Source: ChocPot-Mid sp043804925
Lineage (GTDB): Bacteria; Bacteroidota; Ignavibacteria; Kapaibacteriales; UBA2268
NCBI GenBank assembly: GCA_043804925.1
Contig: JAZDIP010000053.1
Coordinates: 1-52,380 of the forward strand
DNA length: 52,380 bases
Direction of reading: 5' to 3'
Below are positions 17,842-27,757 of the stretch, piece after piece. The first letter of the stretch is position 1; the number at the start of each line of letters is the position of its first letter. The notes under the pieces are model-generated. The model was not told the DNA's origin and ran no database searches. It was given only the letters and a program-made list of their open reading frames with translations. The translations under genes were made by a program, and so were the position numbers.

Positions 17842-18459
17842 ATGAAGAAGCGAAATTATCTTCTTACGCTACAATTCTCCGTTTTTTGCGGATTTTTCGG
17901 TGTTGACCGTTTCTATTTGGGAAAGATAGGGACAGGTATTCTTAAGCTATTGACATTCGGTGGCTTAGGGATTTGGTACTTAATTGATGTTTTCCGAACT
18001 TTTTACAATGCTCAAACCGATATCAACGGTGAATCATTGGAAGGTCAGGAATATGTTGACAGAGCCATGCTTGGGCTTTTAACGGTATTTCTTGGATTCA
18101 TGGGATTTGACAGATTCTATATGCATAGAACTGCTTTGGGAATTTTAAAATTAATCACATTAGGCGGTTTGGGTATTTGGTGGATTATTGATATTTACTT
18201 ATGCCTTTCAGGAAAAGCCATTTATGGAAAAAATCGCTCACTCGATGCTGACCCGAAGAAGTATTTGGGTCCTGCTCTTTGGTTCTCTATTATTTGGGGT
18301 TCCTTCGGTTTAGACAGGTTCTATTTAGGTTATTACGGACTCGGCGCCATAAAACTATTTACATTAGGTGGATTAGGTATATGGTATTGCCTGGATATTG
18401 TTTTATTTATCCTAAATATGCTTAAAGATGCCGAAGGCAACGATTTGATACCTGAATGA
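17842..18459 (+). CDS. Triple TM2-domain membrane protein
   Basis: 205 residues with three consecutive TM2 units at roughly 5-55, 70-125 and 140-200. Each has two membrane helices and the signature: GFFGVDRFYLGKIGTG...GGLGIWYLID; GFMGFDRFYMHRTALG...GGLGIWWIID; GSFGLDRFYLGYYGLG...GGLGIWYCLD. TM2 proteins usually carry one unit. The function is unknown; the DRFYxG turn is the conserved core. I prefer the ATG at 17842, with AAAGGT upstream, over the ATG at 17827. A strong terminator follows, so it is probably monocistronic. Confidence 0.9.
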   Translation: MKKRNYLLTLQFSVFCGFFGVDRFYLGKIGTGILKLLTFGGLGIWYLIDVFRTFYNAQTDINGESLEGQEYVDRAMLGLLTVFLGFMGFDRFYMHRTALGILKLITLGGLGIWWIIDIYLCLSGKAIYGKNRSLDADPKKYLGPALWFSIIWGSFGLDRFYLGYYGLGAIKLFTLGGLGIWYCLDIVLFILNMLKDAEGNDLIPE

Positions 18460-18465
18460 TTTTTT

Positions 18466-18510
18466 TATCCTGCTGATTCAATGGAGATTCAGCAGGATAC
18501 TTTTTTTTTG
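18466..18510 (+). terminator. Rho-independent terminator
   Basis: ATCCTGCTGA pairs perfectly with TCAGCAGGAT around a 12-nt loop and is followed by a run of T, right after the TM2 gene. Confidence 0.9.
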
Positions 18511-18575
18511 GTAACAATTAATTGTATTATCTTGTATTTTAAAAATGTAATTATTAATGATTATAAAAAGTATTT

Positions 18576-19484
18576 ATGAAAACAGCTGATGCGCATTGCG
18601 ATACTTTAACAAAATTTAAAGATGAGCCATTTTATACAAAAAACGCAGCATGGAATATAAAAAAATTTAAAAAATCCGCTGGGATTTTACAATATATGGC
18701 TGTATTCATAGGACCACCGAACCACGGAGACTCCGCCATGTGTCTTGCTGTTAATGCTATCGGAAATTTCCTGCGAAGAAAACCAAAAGAAATTAATTTA
18801 TTAGAAAAGGCATCGGACTATAAAGAAAATAAAATTAATATTATCCTTTCACTTGAAGGTGCTTCTCCTTTAATTGATGAAATCAGCAATCTTCATGCTT
18901 TCCATAAACTTGGATTGCGTGCTATTACACTAACATGGAATCATCGCAATTTTGTTGCTGACGGTGTTGGGGTTAAGGGAGGTTCAGGTCTAACAGATTT
19001 TGGTGAACAAGTTGTGAAGGAAATGGAAAAGCTGAATATGATAATAGATGTTTCTCACCTTAACGAAGCAGGATTCAAAGACCTTTGTAAAATAGCTACT
19101 AAACCCTTTGTTGCCTCTCATTCAAATGCTTTTGATATTTGTCCACATGCCAGGAATTTGAAGAAATATCAGGCAAGAGAAATTATTAACCGAAAAGGTT
19201 TCATCGGTTTAAATTTCTATGCTCCATTTATTTATAAAAGCCACAATAAAAATATTTTAACAAAAAAATTTCTTGAGCATGTAAGTTATTTCCTCAATTT
19301 AGGTGCTGAAAATATATTAGGTATTGGTGCAGACTTTGATGGGATGGACGAATCACCATTCGAAGATGTAACGTCTTATCCGGTATTAGCAGAATTACTT
19401 GAAAAAGAATTAAAATTAAAAACAGAAATAATCGAAAAAATAATGTATAAGAATCTTGTCGAGTTCACACTGAAAATGATATAA
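18576..19484 (+). CDS. Membrane dipeptidase (peptidase family M19)
   Basis: 302 residues with the renal-dipeptidase pattern: the DAHCDT metal ligands at the N terminus (5-10), the bridging Glu in LSLEGASPL (about 93), IDVSHLNEAGF and VASHSNAFDICPHARNL (two His ligands), and the GIGADFDGMDE Asp near the C terminus. It is an amidohydrolase-fold dizinc enzyme that cleaves dipeptides, including some with D-residues. There is no signal peptide, so it is probably cytoplasmic, and it is shorter than many M19 members. Confidence 0.9.
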   Translation: MKTADAHCDTLTKFKDEPFYTKNAAWNIKKFKKSAGILQYMAVFIGPPNHGDSAMCLAVNAIGNFLRRKPKEINLLEKASDYKENKINIILSLEGASPLIDEISNLHAFHKLGLRAITLTWNHRNFVADGVGVKGGSGLTDFGEQVVKEMEKLNMIIDVSHLNEAGFKDLCKIATKPFVASHSNAFDICPHARNLKKYQAREIINRKGFIGLNFYAPFIYKSHNKNILTKKFLEHVSYFLNLGAENILGIGADFDGMDESPFEDVTSYPVLAELLEKELKLKTEIIEKIMYKNLVEFTLKMI

Positions 19485-19698
19485 CAAATTGTCATGTATA
19501 TATAATTAAATGAGTATTCATGAATGAATTATTATTAATGTAGTGAATTATACCACAATATTAAATATTCAGTAACTACAAAATAAAATCCTGATTTTCT
19601 ACATAAAAATCAACATAACCGCTATTTATCCCTGTTTTAAATCATCGTAATTTTGTACTGTGATTAAAGTGTAAAGATTTTTTTTTTTGGAGGACGAT

Positions 19699-20103
19699 GT
19701 GTTAAGATTTAAAAGAATAACAACGGTTATTATGTTGGTAATAGCAATGACAATACTTTTCGGTAATTATGTTTTGGGGAATCCGGTTTTGCTGAAGACT
19801 GTGGTATCCATATCGGGTAAAGTAATAGATAAAACAGACGACAGTCCTATTGGAACAAAGATTTTTATTTATAATGATAAATATGAAATAGTCGGAGTAT
19901 TTAAGAGTAGTGATATTGACGGTACTTTTTTTCTTACCGGATTAAAACCCGGAAAAGTTTACTTTTTGTCTCTCGAAACCACAAAAGACAACTTTAATAA
20001 AATCAGGATTTTAACTCCAAAGGTTATTGAATATACCGAAATCGTTCGAGATTTGCTCATTGATAATGACAACAAAATAGTAGAAGTACTGAGTATTAAA
20101 TAA
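19699..20103 (+). CDS. Exported protein with CarboxypepD_reg-like fold
   Basis: 134 residues from a GTG start, chosen because GGAGG ends 5 nt before it; a TTG at 19687 overlaps that Shine-Dalgarno sequence. A signal or anchor segment (ITTVIMLVIAMTILFGNYVLG) precedes a beta-sandwich with VSISGKVIDKTDDSPIGTKIFI and SSDIDGTFFLTGLKPGKVYFL. This is the pattern of carboxypeptidase regulatory-like domains, which often act as surface-exposed modules. The specific role is unknown. A terminator follows at 20140. Confidence 0.75.
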   Translation: MLRFKRITTVIMLVIAMTILFGNYVLGNPVLLKTVVSISGKVIDKTDDSPIGTKIFIYNDKYEIVGVFKSSDIDGTFFLTGLKPGKVYFLSLETTKDNFNKIRILTPKVIEYTEIVRDLLIDNDNKIVEVLSIK

Positions 20104-20139
20104 AAATATGCCAGATAGATAGATAATGTAGTCTATCCT

Positions 20140-20181
20140 AAAGGATTGATAAATAATTATTGTCAATCCTTTTTTATTTTT
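20140..20181 (+). terminator. Rho-independent terminator
   Basis: AAAGGATTGA pairs with TCAATCCTTT around a 13-nt loop and continues into a T-rich run. Confidence 0.8.
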
Positions 20182-20251
20182 TTGAAATCGGCATTCTTTT
20201 TGTTAATATTACATTTTATGGCAAGTAAATTTTTAGAAATAATATACAATA

Positions 20252-21571
20252 ATGGCAAAGACAAAAAAAGTTATTAAGAAAATATTTTTAATGTTGTTCC
20301 TTTTGATTTTTCTAATTGGAATGACAATCATTGTATTAATCACATCCTCAGGGTTGTTCAATGATGACGAAAATGATTCCGTACAACAGACAATAGTACG
20401 AAATGAATCCCAAAAGGATTCTGCTATGAGGGCAGCGGCTACGGCTGAAACTGATACAACCATTGAAATTATCAGAGTAAGTACTCCGGAAGATTTAACT
20501 AAGCCATACGGTATTGACGAAGAAGCAGGAAAAACAAGACGGATTTTTACGGGGAGAAGGATTAACGTTGCAGTGATAGGTGTTGATTCACGTTTAAATA
20601 CAAGTTTTAAACATGCAGATGCAAATCATGTAGTTTCGTTTTTAATTGATAACGGCAAAGTTGAAATAACTGCAATACCGCGTGATACTCCCTGCGATGC
20701 ATTGCAGGAAGATACTCTTCAAAATAAATTAACAGTCCTCTATCCTGCAAGAGGCAGAAAAACATATTTTGAAGAAGTTGCACGTATAGCAGGATTGGAT
20801 AATATCCATTATTATATTGAAGTAGGTTTCTCACAGGCAAGAGGTATTTTGGAGTTGCTTGGGTTTAAAAATTCCGGTTCGGCTTTGCAAATACTAAGGT
20901 CAAGATCTGCCTTAGGTGGCGATGATTACCAAAGATGCTATAATCAGGCACAATTCATCAGACAAATGTTTTTAAAGCATTTCGACAAACTTACCGGATT
21001 TTTTTCAGAAATACTTATTCGCGGTGGTTTGTCACTTGTCGAAACAAACATGACTTATCCTACCATTGCAAATATTTTAGAAAAACTGAAAGCGAAAGGA
21101 TTCCCGTCCAATCCAGATGACATTGTTATTCGAATCAGACCACCGATTGATATAAAATATAAAGTATTTGATTTTTCCGATGACAATATTATGGCTGATT
21201 TAGAAAATAAAGTTGATTCTTACATTAGCAGGAATTCTACAACTGCAACAGGATTTGACCCAAGCAAAAGGGCTTCGAGTATTCTATTTGGCAAAGTAAA
21301 GACCGCTATAGCAGATAGTGCAAAATTTCCCGAACGAGTCATTAATAATTTGAAAACATTATTCAATCAAAGAGCATGGCTTCAGGTTGAAGATAAAGCT
21401 CAACGAGATACCATCAGAGAAAGATTCGGTGTTTTGTTATATAATGCATATATTAAACGGGGACAAGCGGCAAAAGCGAATGAGGTGAAATTAGTAATCG
21501 AATCTGAAAGGAAGTTGTTTTCCCTTCCTATTTTCGGTAAACCAAACAATAACAATACACAAAACAAATAA
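20252..21571 (+). CDS. LytR-CpsA-Psr (LCP) family protein
   Basis: 439 residues. A short basic N terminus and one membrane helix (about 11-33) leave the rest outside the cytoplasm. The LCP core (about 105-300) shows INVAVIGVDSR, DANHVVSFLID, VEITAIPRDT, LQNKLTVLYPARG and GFSQARGILELLG, including the Asp and Arg positions that bind the polyprenyl phosphate donor. A C-terminal extension (about 330-439) is helical and may be TPR-like (YNAYIKRGQAAKANEVKLVIESE). LCP enzymes attach glycopolymers to envelope acceptors; the acceptor in a Gram-negative FCB organism is uncertain. Confidence 0.85.
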   Translation: MAKTKKVIKKIFLMLFLLIFLIGMTIIVLITSSGLFNDDENDSVQQTIVRNESQKDSAMRAAATAETDTTIEIIRVSTPEDLTKPYGIDEEAGKTRRIFTGRRINVAVIGVDSRLNTSFKHADANHVVSFLIDNGKVEITAIPRDTPCDALQEDTLQNKLTVLYPARGRKTYFEEVARIAGLDNIHYYIEVGFSQARGILELLGFKNSGSALQILRSRSALGGDDYQRCYNQAQFIRQMFLKHFDKLTGFFSEILIRGGLSLVETNMTYPTIANILEKLKAKGFPSNPDDIVIRIRPPIDIKYKVFDFSDDNIMADLENKVDSYISRNSTTATGFDPSKRASSILFGKVKTAIADSAKFPERVINNLKTLFNQRAWLQVEDKAQRDTIRERFGVLLYNAYIKRGQAAKANEVKLVIESERKLFSLPIFGKPNNNNTQNK

Positions 21572-21659
21572 ATTTGTATAAAAAATTTTGATAGTAGCTT
21601 CCATTTTTATATATTCAATTTTTATAAAATGGTAATTGTCAAAGAATTGTGATACATAT

Positions 21660-22154
21660 ATGAAAACATTGATACTCGTAAGACATGCAAAATCAAGTTG
21701 GGACGAACCACACTTAGCTGATTATGAGCGGAAATTGAACAATAGAGGATTGCGGGATGCTCCTTTTATGGGTGAAAAATTGAAGGAAAGAAATGTAAAT
21801 CCTGATTTAATTCTTTCAAGTCCGGCGGTAAGAGCATTTAAAACTGCTACCTTTTTTGCAGATGCTTTAAATTTTCCTATTGAAAAAATTATTATAAAGG
21901 AGTTAATATACGATAAAGGACCCCGGGATATTCTTTACATGATAAATGAACAGGATGACAACTTAAAAACAATTATGTTGTTCGGACATAATCCGGATTT
22001 AAGCTCCCTGACTAATTATCTTTGCGACTTCAACGAAGGAAACTTGCCAACTTGCGGCACTGTTTGTATTGACTTCAAGACTGACAGTTGGGTTAATATT
22101 GGCGATGAAAAGGGAAAGCTTCGTTTTTATGATAGCCCGAAGAAGTATTTTTGA
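21660..22154 (+). CDS. SixA-like histidine phosphatase
   Basis: 164 residues from the ATG at 21660; an upstream TTG adds only eight residues. The RHAKSSW signature at 8-14 contains the phospho-accepting His. SSPAVRAFKTA has the second phosphate-binding Arg and FGHNPDLSSL the second catalytic His. The RHAKSSW form and length fit the SixA group, which dephosphorylates phospho-His on phosphotransfer domains; small-molecule substrates are also possible. It ends before a hairpin shared with fumC. Confidence 0.85.
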   Translation: MKTLILVRHAKSSWDEPHLADYERKLNNRGLRDAPFMGEKLKERNVNPDLILSSPAVRAFKTATFFADALNFPIEKIIIKELIYDKGPRDILYMINEQDDNLKTIMLFGHNPDLSSLTNYLCDFNEGNLPTCGTVCIDFKTDSWVNIGDEKGKLRFYDSPKKYF

Positions 22155-22204
22155 TTATTATTTTAGCCCAGATCCTTACATACGATAAATTAACTTTAAA
22201 ATAT

Positions 22205-22238
22205 AAAAAAACCGAATGTTCCCATCCGGTTTTTTTTA
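22205..22238. terminator. Bidirectional terminator between sixA-like gene and fumC
   Basis: AACCGAATG pairs with CATCCGGTT (one mismatch) with A and T runs on either side, lying between convergent genes. Confidence 0.8.
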
Positions 22239-22267
22239 TTTTCACTGGCTTAATTTATAAATCATTA

Positions 22268-23662
22268 TTACTTAAGTTTCGGTCCTAACATTTCTTCCGG
22301 TCTAACTTTTGCGTCAAATTCCTCTGCAGTGAGAAGTCCAAGTTCGATTGCCGATTCTTTCAATGAAATACCCTTGTGATGTGCATTCTTTGCAATTTTG
22401 GCTGAATTATCATAACCGATATGAGGATTCAAAGCAGTAACAAGCATTAATGTATTATTCATATAATAATCAAGCTTTTCTTTGATTGGTTCAATTCCAA
22501 CAGCACAATGCTCATTGAACATCAGGCAGGTATCTGCAAGAAGCCGTACACTTTGATTGAAATTGTAAATTATTACCGGCTTAAATACATTTAATTCAAA
22601 ATTACCCTGAGACCCACCAAAGTTAACTGCAACGTCATTTGCAGTAACTTGTACAGCAACCATAGTCATGGCTTCAGATTGAGTTGGATTGACTTTACCA
22701 GGCATTATTGAAGAACCCGGCTCATTTTCCGGAATACTTAGTTCACCTAAACCACAACGTGGACCGGAAGCCATCCAGCGAATATCATTTGCTATTTTCA
22801 TTAATGAAGCGGCTAGTGTTTTTAATGCACCGTGAGCAAACACTATTGCGTCATGAGTTCCCAATGCTTCAAATTTGTTGGGTGCAGTTACAAATGGTAA
22901 ACCTGTAAGTTCAGCAATTTTAGCCGCAGATTTAACTGCAAAATCTTTATGAGCATTCAATCCGGTTCCTACAGCTGTTCCACCTAATGCAAGTTCGTAA
23001 AGACCGGGTAATACTAAGTTCACTCTTTCGATTGCATTATCCAGCATCTGGACATAACCGGAAAATTCTTGTCCTAATGTAATCGGAACTGCATCCATCA
23101 GATGTGTCCTGCCGCTTTTAATCATCTTCATAAATTCATCTGATTTTTTCTTAAGCGTTGTCCTGAGCAAAGCCAAAGCAGGAAGCAGTCTTTTATTTAA
23201 TTCTTCTGCTGCAGCTATGTTCATAGCAGTAGGGAATGTGTCATTTGAGCTTTGAGATTTGTTAACATCATCGTTTGGATGAACAGGCTTCTTACTCCCC
23301 ATAACTCCACCTGCCATCTCAATTGCACGATTAGAAATAACTTCGTTAGTATTCATATTGGATTGTGTCCCGGAGCCGGTTTGCCAGATAGCAAGAGGAA
23401 AATGTGCATCAAGTTTTCCTTCGATAACTTCGTCAGCCGCTTTGACAATCAATTCCGCTTTGTCTTGTGCCAATACACCCAATTCAGCATTTACTAAAGC
23501 CGCCGCTTTTTTCAAAATACCCATCCCTCTGATTACTTCACGAGGCATTTTTTCTGTTCCAATATTAAAATGAATTAAGGAACGTGCTGATTGTGCTCCC
23601 CAGTAAACGTTTTCAGGTACTTCAATTTCGCCCATTGAATCTTTTTCGATACGTGTGTTCAT
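22268..23662 (-). CDS. fumC: Class II fumarate hydratase
   Basis: 464 residues, the standard length. The superfamily signature GSSIMPGKVN is at 316-325, with Ser318 the catalytic residue of the mobile loop. The other conserved regions are TGSGTQSNMNTNEV (96-109) and SGRTHLMDA (183-191, catalytic His187). It interconverts fumarate and malate in the TCA cycle and is the oxygen-stable homotetrameric type. It is transcribed alone: an AT-rich 350-bp region lies upstream and a terminator downstream. Confidence 0.95.
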   Translation of the reverse strand: MNTRIEKDSMGEIEVPENVYWGAQSARSLIHFNIGTEKMPREVIRGMGILKKAAALVNAELGVLAQDKAELIVKAADEVIEGKLDAHFPLAIWQTGSGTQSNMNTNEVISNRAIEMAGGVMGSKKPVHPNDDVNKSQSSNDTFPTAMNIAAAEELNKRLLPALALLRTTLKKKSDEFMKMIKSGRTHLMDAVPITLGQEFSGYVQMLDNAIERVNLVLPGLYELALGGTAVGTGLNAHKDFAVKSAAKIAELTGLPFVTAPNKFEALGTHDAIVFAHGALKTLAASLMKIANDIRWMASGPRCGLGELSIPENEPGSSIMPGKVNPTQSEAMTMVAVQVTANDVAVNFGGSQGNFELNVFKPVIIYNFNQSVRLLADTCLMFNEHCAVGIEPIKEKLDYYMNNTLMLVTALNPHIGYDNSAKIAKNAHHKGISLKESAIELGLLTAEEFDAKVRPEEMLGPKLK

Positions 23663-23790
23663 AGTAAAAACCTTATAATTTGTATAACAATATTTATCAA
23701 TTATTTTTAAAGTATAATTAAATTAATTTACAAATTATTGAAATAAAACAAAAAATACTATTAGTTTTTAATAACCATTAATTTTTTTTT

Positions 23791-23846
23791 TGTTTAATGA
23801 GTTTAATAAGTTTGATGAGTTGAATAAGTTTAATGAGTTGATGGGA
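23791..23846. repeat. Tandem GTTTAATGAGTTTAATAAG-type repeat
   Basis: About 4.5 copies of a degenerate 12-base unit (GTTTRATRAGTT). It accounts for part of the 353-bp gap between fumC and the TPR gene; the rest of that gap is AT-rich with no gene seen. A shorter version lies at about 50838-50850. Confidence 0.65.
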
Positions 23847-24014
23847 TAAAAACAAGAAATTAATGTTAATGATATTATAAAAATATATCAAAATAATAAT
23901 GTGAACTATTAAATCAGTTCTTCAGCTAACTTCTATACCTAATATATTCTTGTATTAGCTAATTTTTCAAGAAAAAAAGCAATTTTTTAAAAACCTTGAC
24001 TTAACTGGTATTTC

Positions 24015-25403
24015 TTATTTTTTTGGAGATGCTGTCTTTTTTTTCTTGCTTTCCTTTTTTAGAGTATCTTCATCATTCAATTCTTTATCTAAATCCGGAT
24101 TCCCTGTTTTTATACTAAGTGTCATTAAAGACTTATCAAATATTTTTTGATAATAGTCAAATCTCTGCTCGGGTGACTGGAAATATGCATAAATAAGTTT
24201 ATTCTCTTTAGCCAAAACAATTTCGTAAAGTAAAATCGGGAATGTATTGTAGTCATAGAGCATCCTCACTTTTTTAATAAATCCACGATAGTCGCCCCTA
24301 AGGAAAGGTTCTTTTGAAATTAATTTGTACTCCTTAAACATCAAACTATTCGAATCGGCATTAACTTCCCAAAAATTTAATATTTCTTCCACAGTTCCAA
24401 CATTATACTGTTCTTTCATATTACTATCCGTTGCTATTCTTGCTCCGGCAACATAATGATTACTAATCTTACCGATTGAGTCCCTGCTAATAACCATGAT
24501 TTCCCCCTTTAACATTGTATCTTTAACAACAAACCAATTATCAGGCATCTCAATAGATATTTCGTTATTGAGAAAAGAATATTTTTTATATTTTAATTTC
24601 CTGATATCAGGTAAATCCTCAATACCGGTGAGTATTTCTGCGATAGTCAATCTGTCAATAGCGGCTAAATCTTTCATGCCTGCTTTATCATAAGCAATAG
24701 CCCTATTATTTAATGCTTCCCGGTCTTTTGGATTAAGTTTCAACAAATTTGTAAAATCACTTATAGCTTCCTTATACTTCCCGACTTTATAATACGAATT
24801 AGCCCGATTGTAATAAGTCTTGCTTATTTTTAAACCAAGTTCTATTGATTTTGAAAAATCTGCAATAGCGTCTTCATATTTTTTTGTAAGGTAAAACAAA
24901 GTACCGCGAATGAAATAATTTTCCGGATTCTTTTTGTCTAATTTTACTACTTTATTTAAGCAGGTAAGACCATTGTCATAGTCTTCTTCGGCTAAATAAG
25001 CACTTCCAAGATTTAAATACGCCTGTGAAAAATTGGAATCGAGTGCAACTGCTTTTTTGAAATCTTCGATAGCTCCCAGCACATCCTGTCTGTAACTTTT
25101 ACTTAATCCGCGATAATTAAAAACATCGGGATTTGTTGAGTCTAATTGTATATACGAAGAAAAATCTTTTAAAGAAGCTTCGGCGTCTTCAATATTAAGA
25201 AATGCAATCCCTCTCATTAGGTATGCTTCCTTCATATCTTTTTTAATTTTGATTGCTTCAGAAAAAGATATTATAGCATCTTTGTATTCTTTCTTATAAA
25301 ATGCTTTTTCACCTTTTGCGAACCAAACCTCTTCCTGTGCAATAATTGTTGTTGCAAAAAGAAATAAAAATATTGTTAAAATATAATTTGCCTTCATCCT
25401 CAT
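24015..25403 (-). CDS. TPR-repeat exported protein
   Basis: 462 residues. I choose the ATG at 25403 (GGAG about 6 nt upstream); an in-frame TTG lies 18 bases earlier. A signal peptide (ANYILTIFLFLFATTIIAQ) precedes six to seven TPR units (about 30-265): EEVWFAKGEKAFYKKEYKDA, then NPDVFNYRGLSKS, SQAYLNLGSAYL, NPENYFIRGTLFYL, SKTYYNRANSYYK, DREALNNRAIAYDKAG. A C-terminal ~170-residue strand-rich domain (ISIEMPDNWFVVKDT) may be PsbP/DUF1795-like. It ends in a Lys-rich tail. Probably a periplasmic scaffold; partners unknown. Confidence 0.85.
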   Translation of the reverse strand: MRMKANYILTIFLFLFATTIIAQEEVWFAKGEKAFYKKEYKDAIISFSEAIKIKKDMKEAYLMRGIAFLNIEDAEASLKDFSSYIQLDSTNPDVFNYRGLSKSYRQDVLGAIEDFKKAVALDSNFSQAYLNLGSAYLAEEDYDNGLTCLNKVVKLDKKNPENYFIRGTLFYLTKKYEDAIADFSKSIELGLKISKTYYNRANSYYKVGKYKEAISDFTNLLKLNPKDREALNNRAIAYDKAGMKDLAAIDRLTIAEILTGIEDLPDIRKLKYKKYSFLNNEISIEMPDNWFVVKDTMLKGEIMVISRDSIGKISNHYVAGARIATDSNMKEQYNVGTVEEILNFWEVNADSNSLMFKEYKLISKEPFLRGDYRGFIKKVRMLYDYNTFPILLYEIVLAKENKLIYAYFQSPEQRFDYYQKIFDKSLMTLSIKTGNPDLDKELNDEDTLKKESKKKKTASPKK

Positions 25404-25507
25404 AATTTCTCCAATAATCAAAATAATATTTTAAAAAACGCAATAATCAAATTAAAATTGCTTTTTACTGACATTTCTTTCGTCTTTCTATCCTTCCATC
25501 ATTTGTT

Positions 25508-27667
25508 TCAAGTCTTGGTAAGCTGCTTCATTGATAAATTAATTCTTTTCAGATTTGTATTGACTTCTAACACAAGCACCTTGACAATTTTTCCAACACT
25601 TACGACTTCAGAAGGATGTTTAACAAACCGGTAAGCTAATTCAGAGATATGAACTAAGCCATCCTGATGAACACCAATATCAACAAATGCTCCGAAATTA
25701 GTAACGTTAGTTATAACTCCTTCCAATTGCATCCCTATTCTTAGGTCACTGATTTCCTTTATGCCACTTTCAAACTTTGCATACTTGAATTCTTCGCGAG
25801 GGTCTCTTCCCGGTTTTCTCAATTCTTCAATAATGTCAATTAGTGTAGGCATTCCTATATTTTCAGACACATATTTTTTCAAATCATTTTCAGAGAGCTT
25901 TAAAGGAATATCAGAAATTTTATCCTTTGATAATTCCATATCTTTAATGATTTTTTCGACAATATGATAACTCTCAGGGTGAACTGCAGTATTATCAAGA
26001 ATATTTTCACCATTTCTTATTCGTAAAAATCCGGCTGATTGCTCGAAAGCTTTTGTACCAAACATCTTTACCTTCATTAATTGCTTTCTATTTGAAAAGG
26101 CACCATTAGTGTTTCGCCATTCGATTATATTCTTAGCAATATTTGGGGAAATCCCTGACACATAAGTCAGTAGCTCTTTAGATGCAGTATTCAAATCAAC
26201 ACCGACATAATTTACACAACTTTCGACTGTCTCTTCTAAATTTTTCTTCAAAAGTTTTTGGTCAACATCGTGCTGATACTGTCCAACTCCTATTGACTTT
26301 GGGTCTATTTTTACGAGTTCTGCAAGAGGGTCTTGCAATCTTCTGCCGATGCTTATAGAACCCCTAACGGTTAAATCCAAATCGGGAAATTCCTCCTGAG
26401 CTACAGGTGATGCAGAATAAATTGAAGCACCCGATTCATTTACAATTACCTTCACTGGTTTTTCATTTAAACTCTCAATCACAGATGCAATCACTTCATC
26501 CGTTTCTCTCGATGCGGTACCATTGCCAATAGCTATCAATTCAATATTATACTTTTTGATTAGACTTTCTAACGTTTTTTTTGCATTTGAGATTCCGTTT
26601 TCATTAAGAATATTAATGTTCGTATATTCAATAAATTTTCCTGTCCTGTCCAGCACAACAACTTTGCATCCTGTTCTGAATCCGGGGTCAACACCCAAAA
26701 TAGGTTTCATACCTGCAGGAGAGGTCAAAAGTAAATTCCTAAGATTTTTCTCAAAAACTTTAATGGACTCTTCATCGGCAATTTTTTTCATTGTCAAACG
26801 AACGTCAGTTATTAAAGAAGTCTTCATTAATCTGTTAAAAGCATCTTTAATGGTATTACGATAAAACTCTACGATGTTAAATTTGTCTACAAGGAGTGTG
26901 AATCTTTCCAGATATTGAAGCACATAATCTTCATCGAATTTAAGGTCAATCATTATTATTTTCTCTGATTCGCCTCTTCTTAGGGCAAGCATATTATGTG
27001 GCTTAATATCTGTAACGGGTGATTCAAAGCTCCTATACATTTCGTATTTAGTAGTTCCGACTTCAAATTCATCTTTTATTTTTGAAACAAAAATACCTTC
27101 CTTTTGAAAATAATTTCTAATCCAAGCCCTGAGTTCGGCTCTTTCGGAAATTTCTTCGGCAATAATATCCGAAGCTCCCTGAGCGGCATCTTCAAAAGTC
27201 AATACCCCAAGTTCTTCTGAAATATATTTCTTGCCCTCTGTCTCCAAATCAATATCTTCATAATTTAATTGATTGTGTTCCTTAATATAATTCGCAAGTG
27301 GCTCCAAACCTTTTTCCTTTGCAATTGTAGCTCTTGTTCTTTTCTTTGGCTTGTAAGGCAGGTACAAATCTTCAAGTTCATTTTTCTTCAAACATTCTTC
27401 AATTTTCGCTTTCAGTTCATCGGTAAGTTTACCTTGTTCTTCAATTGACTTTAAAATAGTTAGCTTTCTATCTTCAAGTTCAGTAAGGTATTCAAACCTG
27501 TCGAAAATGTCCCTAATTTGCATTTCATCAAGTTCACCCGTGGCTTCCTTTCGGTACCTTGCAATAAAAGGAATAGTCGAGCCATCGGCTTTAAGTTTCA
27601 AAGTATTTTCCACCTGCCAAAGTTTGACAGACAGTTCGTTAGAAATTATTGAGTTAATATTTATCAT
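25508..27667 (-). CDS. tex: Tex-family RNA-binding transcription accessory protein
   Basis: 719 residues, the normal Tex length. N-terminal Tex helical region (FIARYRKEATGELDEMQI, LEDLYLPYKPKKRTRATIAK), then a YqgF/RNase H-like domain (GVDPGFRTGCKVVVLD, about 325), helix-hairpin-helix motifs (GVDLNTASKELLTYVSGISP, about 495), and a C-terminal S1 domain (GMQLEGVITNVTNFGAFVDIG, about 645-715). It binds nucleic acid and affects transcription and RNA handling. It is followed on the same strand, 90 bp upstream of its start, by the PIN-domain gene. Confidence 0.95.
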   Translation of the reverse strand: MININSIISNELSVKLWQVENTLKLKADGSTIPFIARYRKEATGELDEMQIRDIFDRFEYLTELEDRKLTILKSIEEQGKLTDELKAKIEECLKKNELEDLYLPYKPKKRTRATIAKEKGLEPLANYIKEHNQLNYEDIDLETEGKKYISEELGVLTFEDAAQGASDIIAEEISERAELRAWIRNYFQKEGIFVSKIKDEFEVGTTKYEMYRSFESPVTDIKPHNMLALRRGESEKIIMIDLKFDEDYVLQYLERFTLLVDKFNIVEFYRNTIKDAFNRLMKTSLITDVRLTMKKIADEESIKVFEKNLRNLLLTSPAGMKPILGVDPGFRTGCKVVVLDRTGKFIEYTNINILNENGISNAKKTLESLIKKYNIELIAIGNGTASRETDEVIASVIESLNEKPVKVIVNESGASIYSASPVAQEEFPDLDLTVRGSISIGRRLQDPLAELVKIDPKSIGVGQYQHDVDQKLLKKNLEETVESCVNYVGVDLNTASKELLTYVSGISPNIAKNIIEWRNTNGAFSNRKQLMKVKMFGTKAFEQSAGFLRIRNGENILDNTAVHPESYHIVEKIIKDMELSKDKISDIPLKLSENDLKKYVSENIGMPTLIDIIEELRKPGRDPREEFKYAKFESGIKEISDLRIGMQLEGVITNVTNFGAFVDIGVHQDGLVHISELAYRFVKHPSEVVSVGKIVKVLVLEVNTNLKRINLSMKQLTKT

Positions 27668-27757
27668 TTTCTTTTCTATGTTATTAATTAATTCTAATAT
27701 TTTTGTCCTAAGTATTATCCTTAGATTATATAAATTATTGAGTAGGTATAATTGTTA

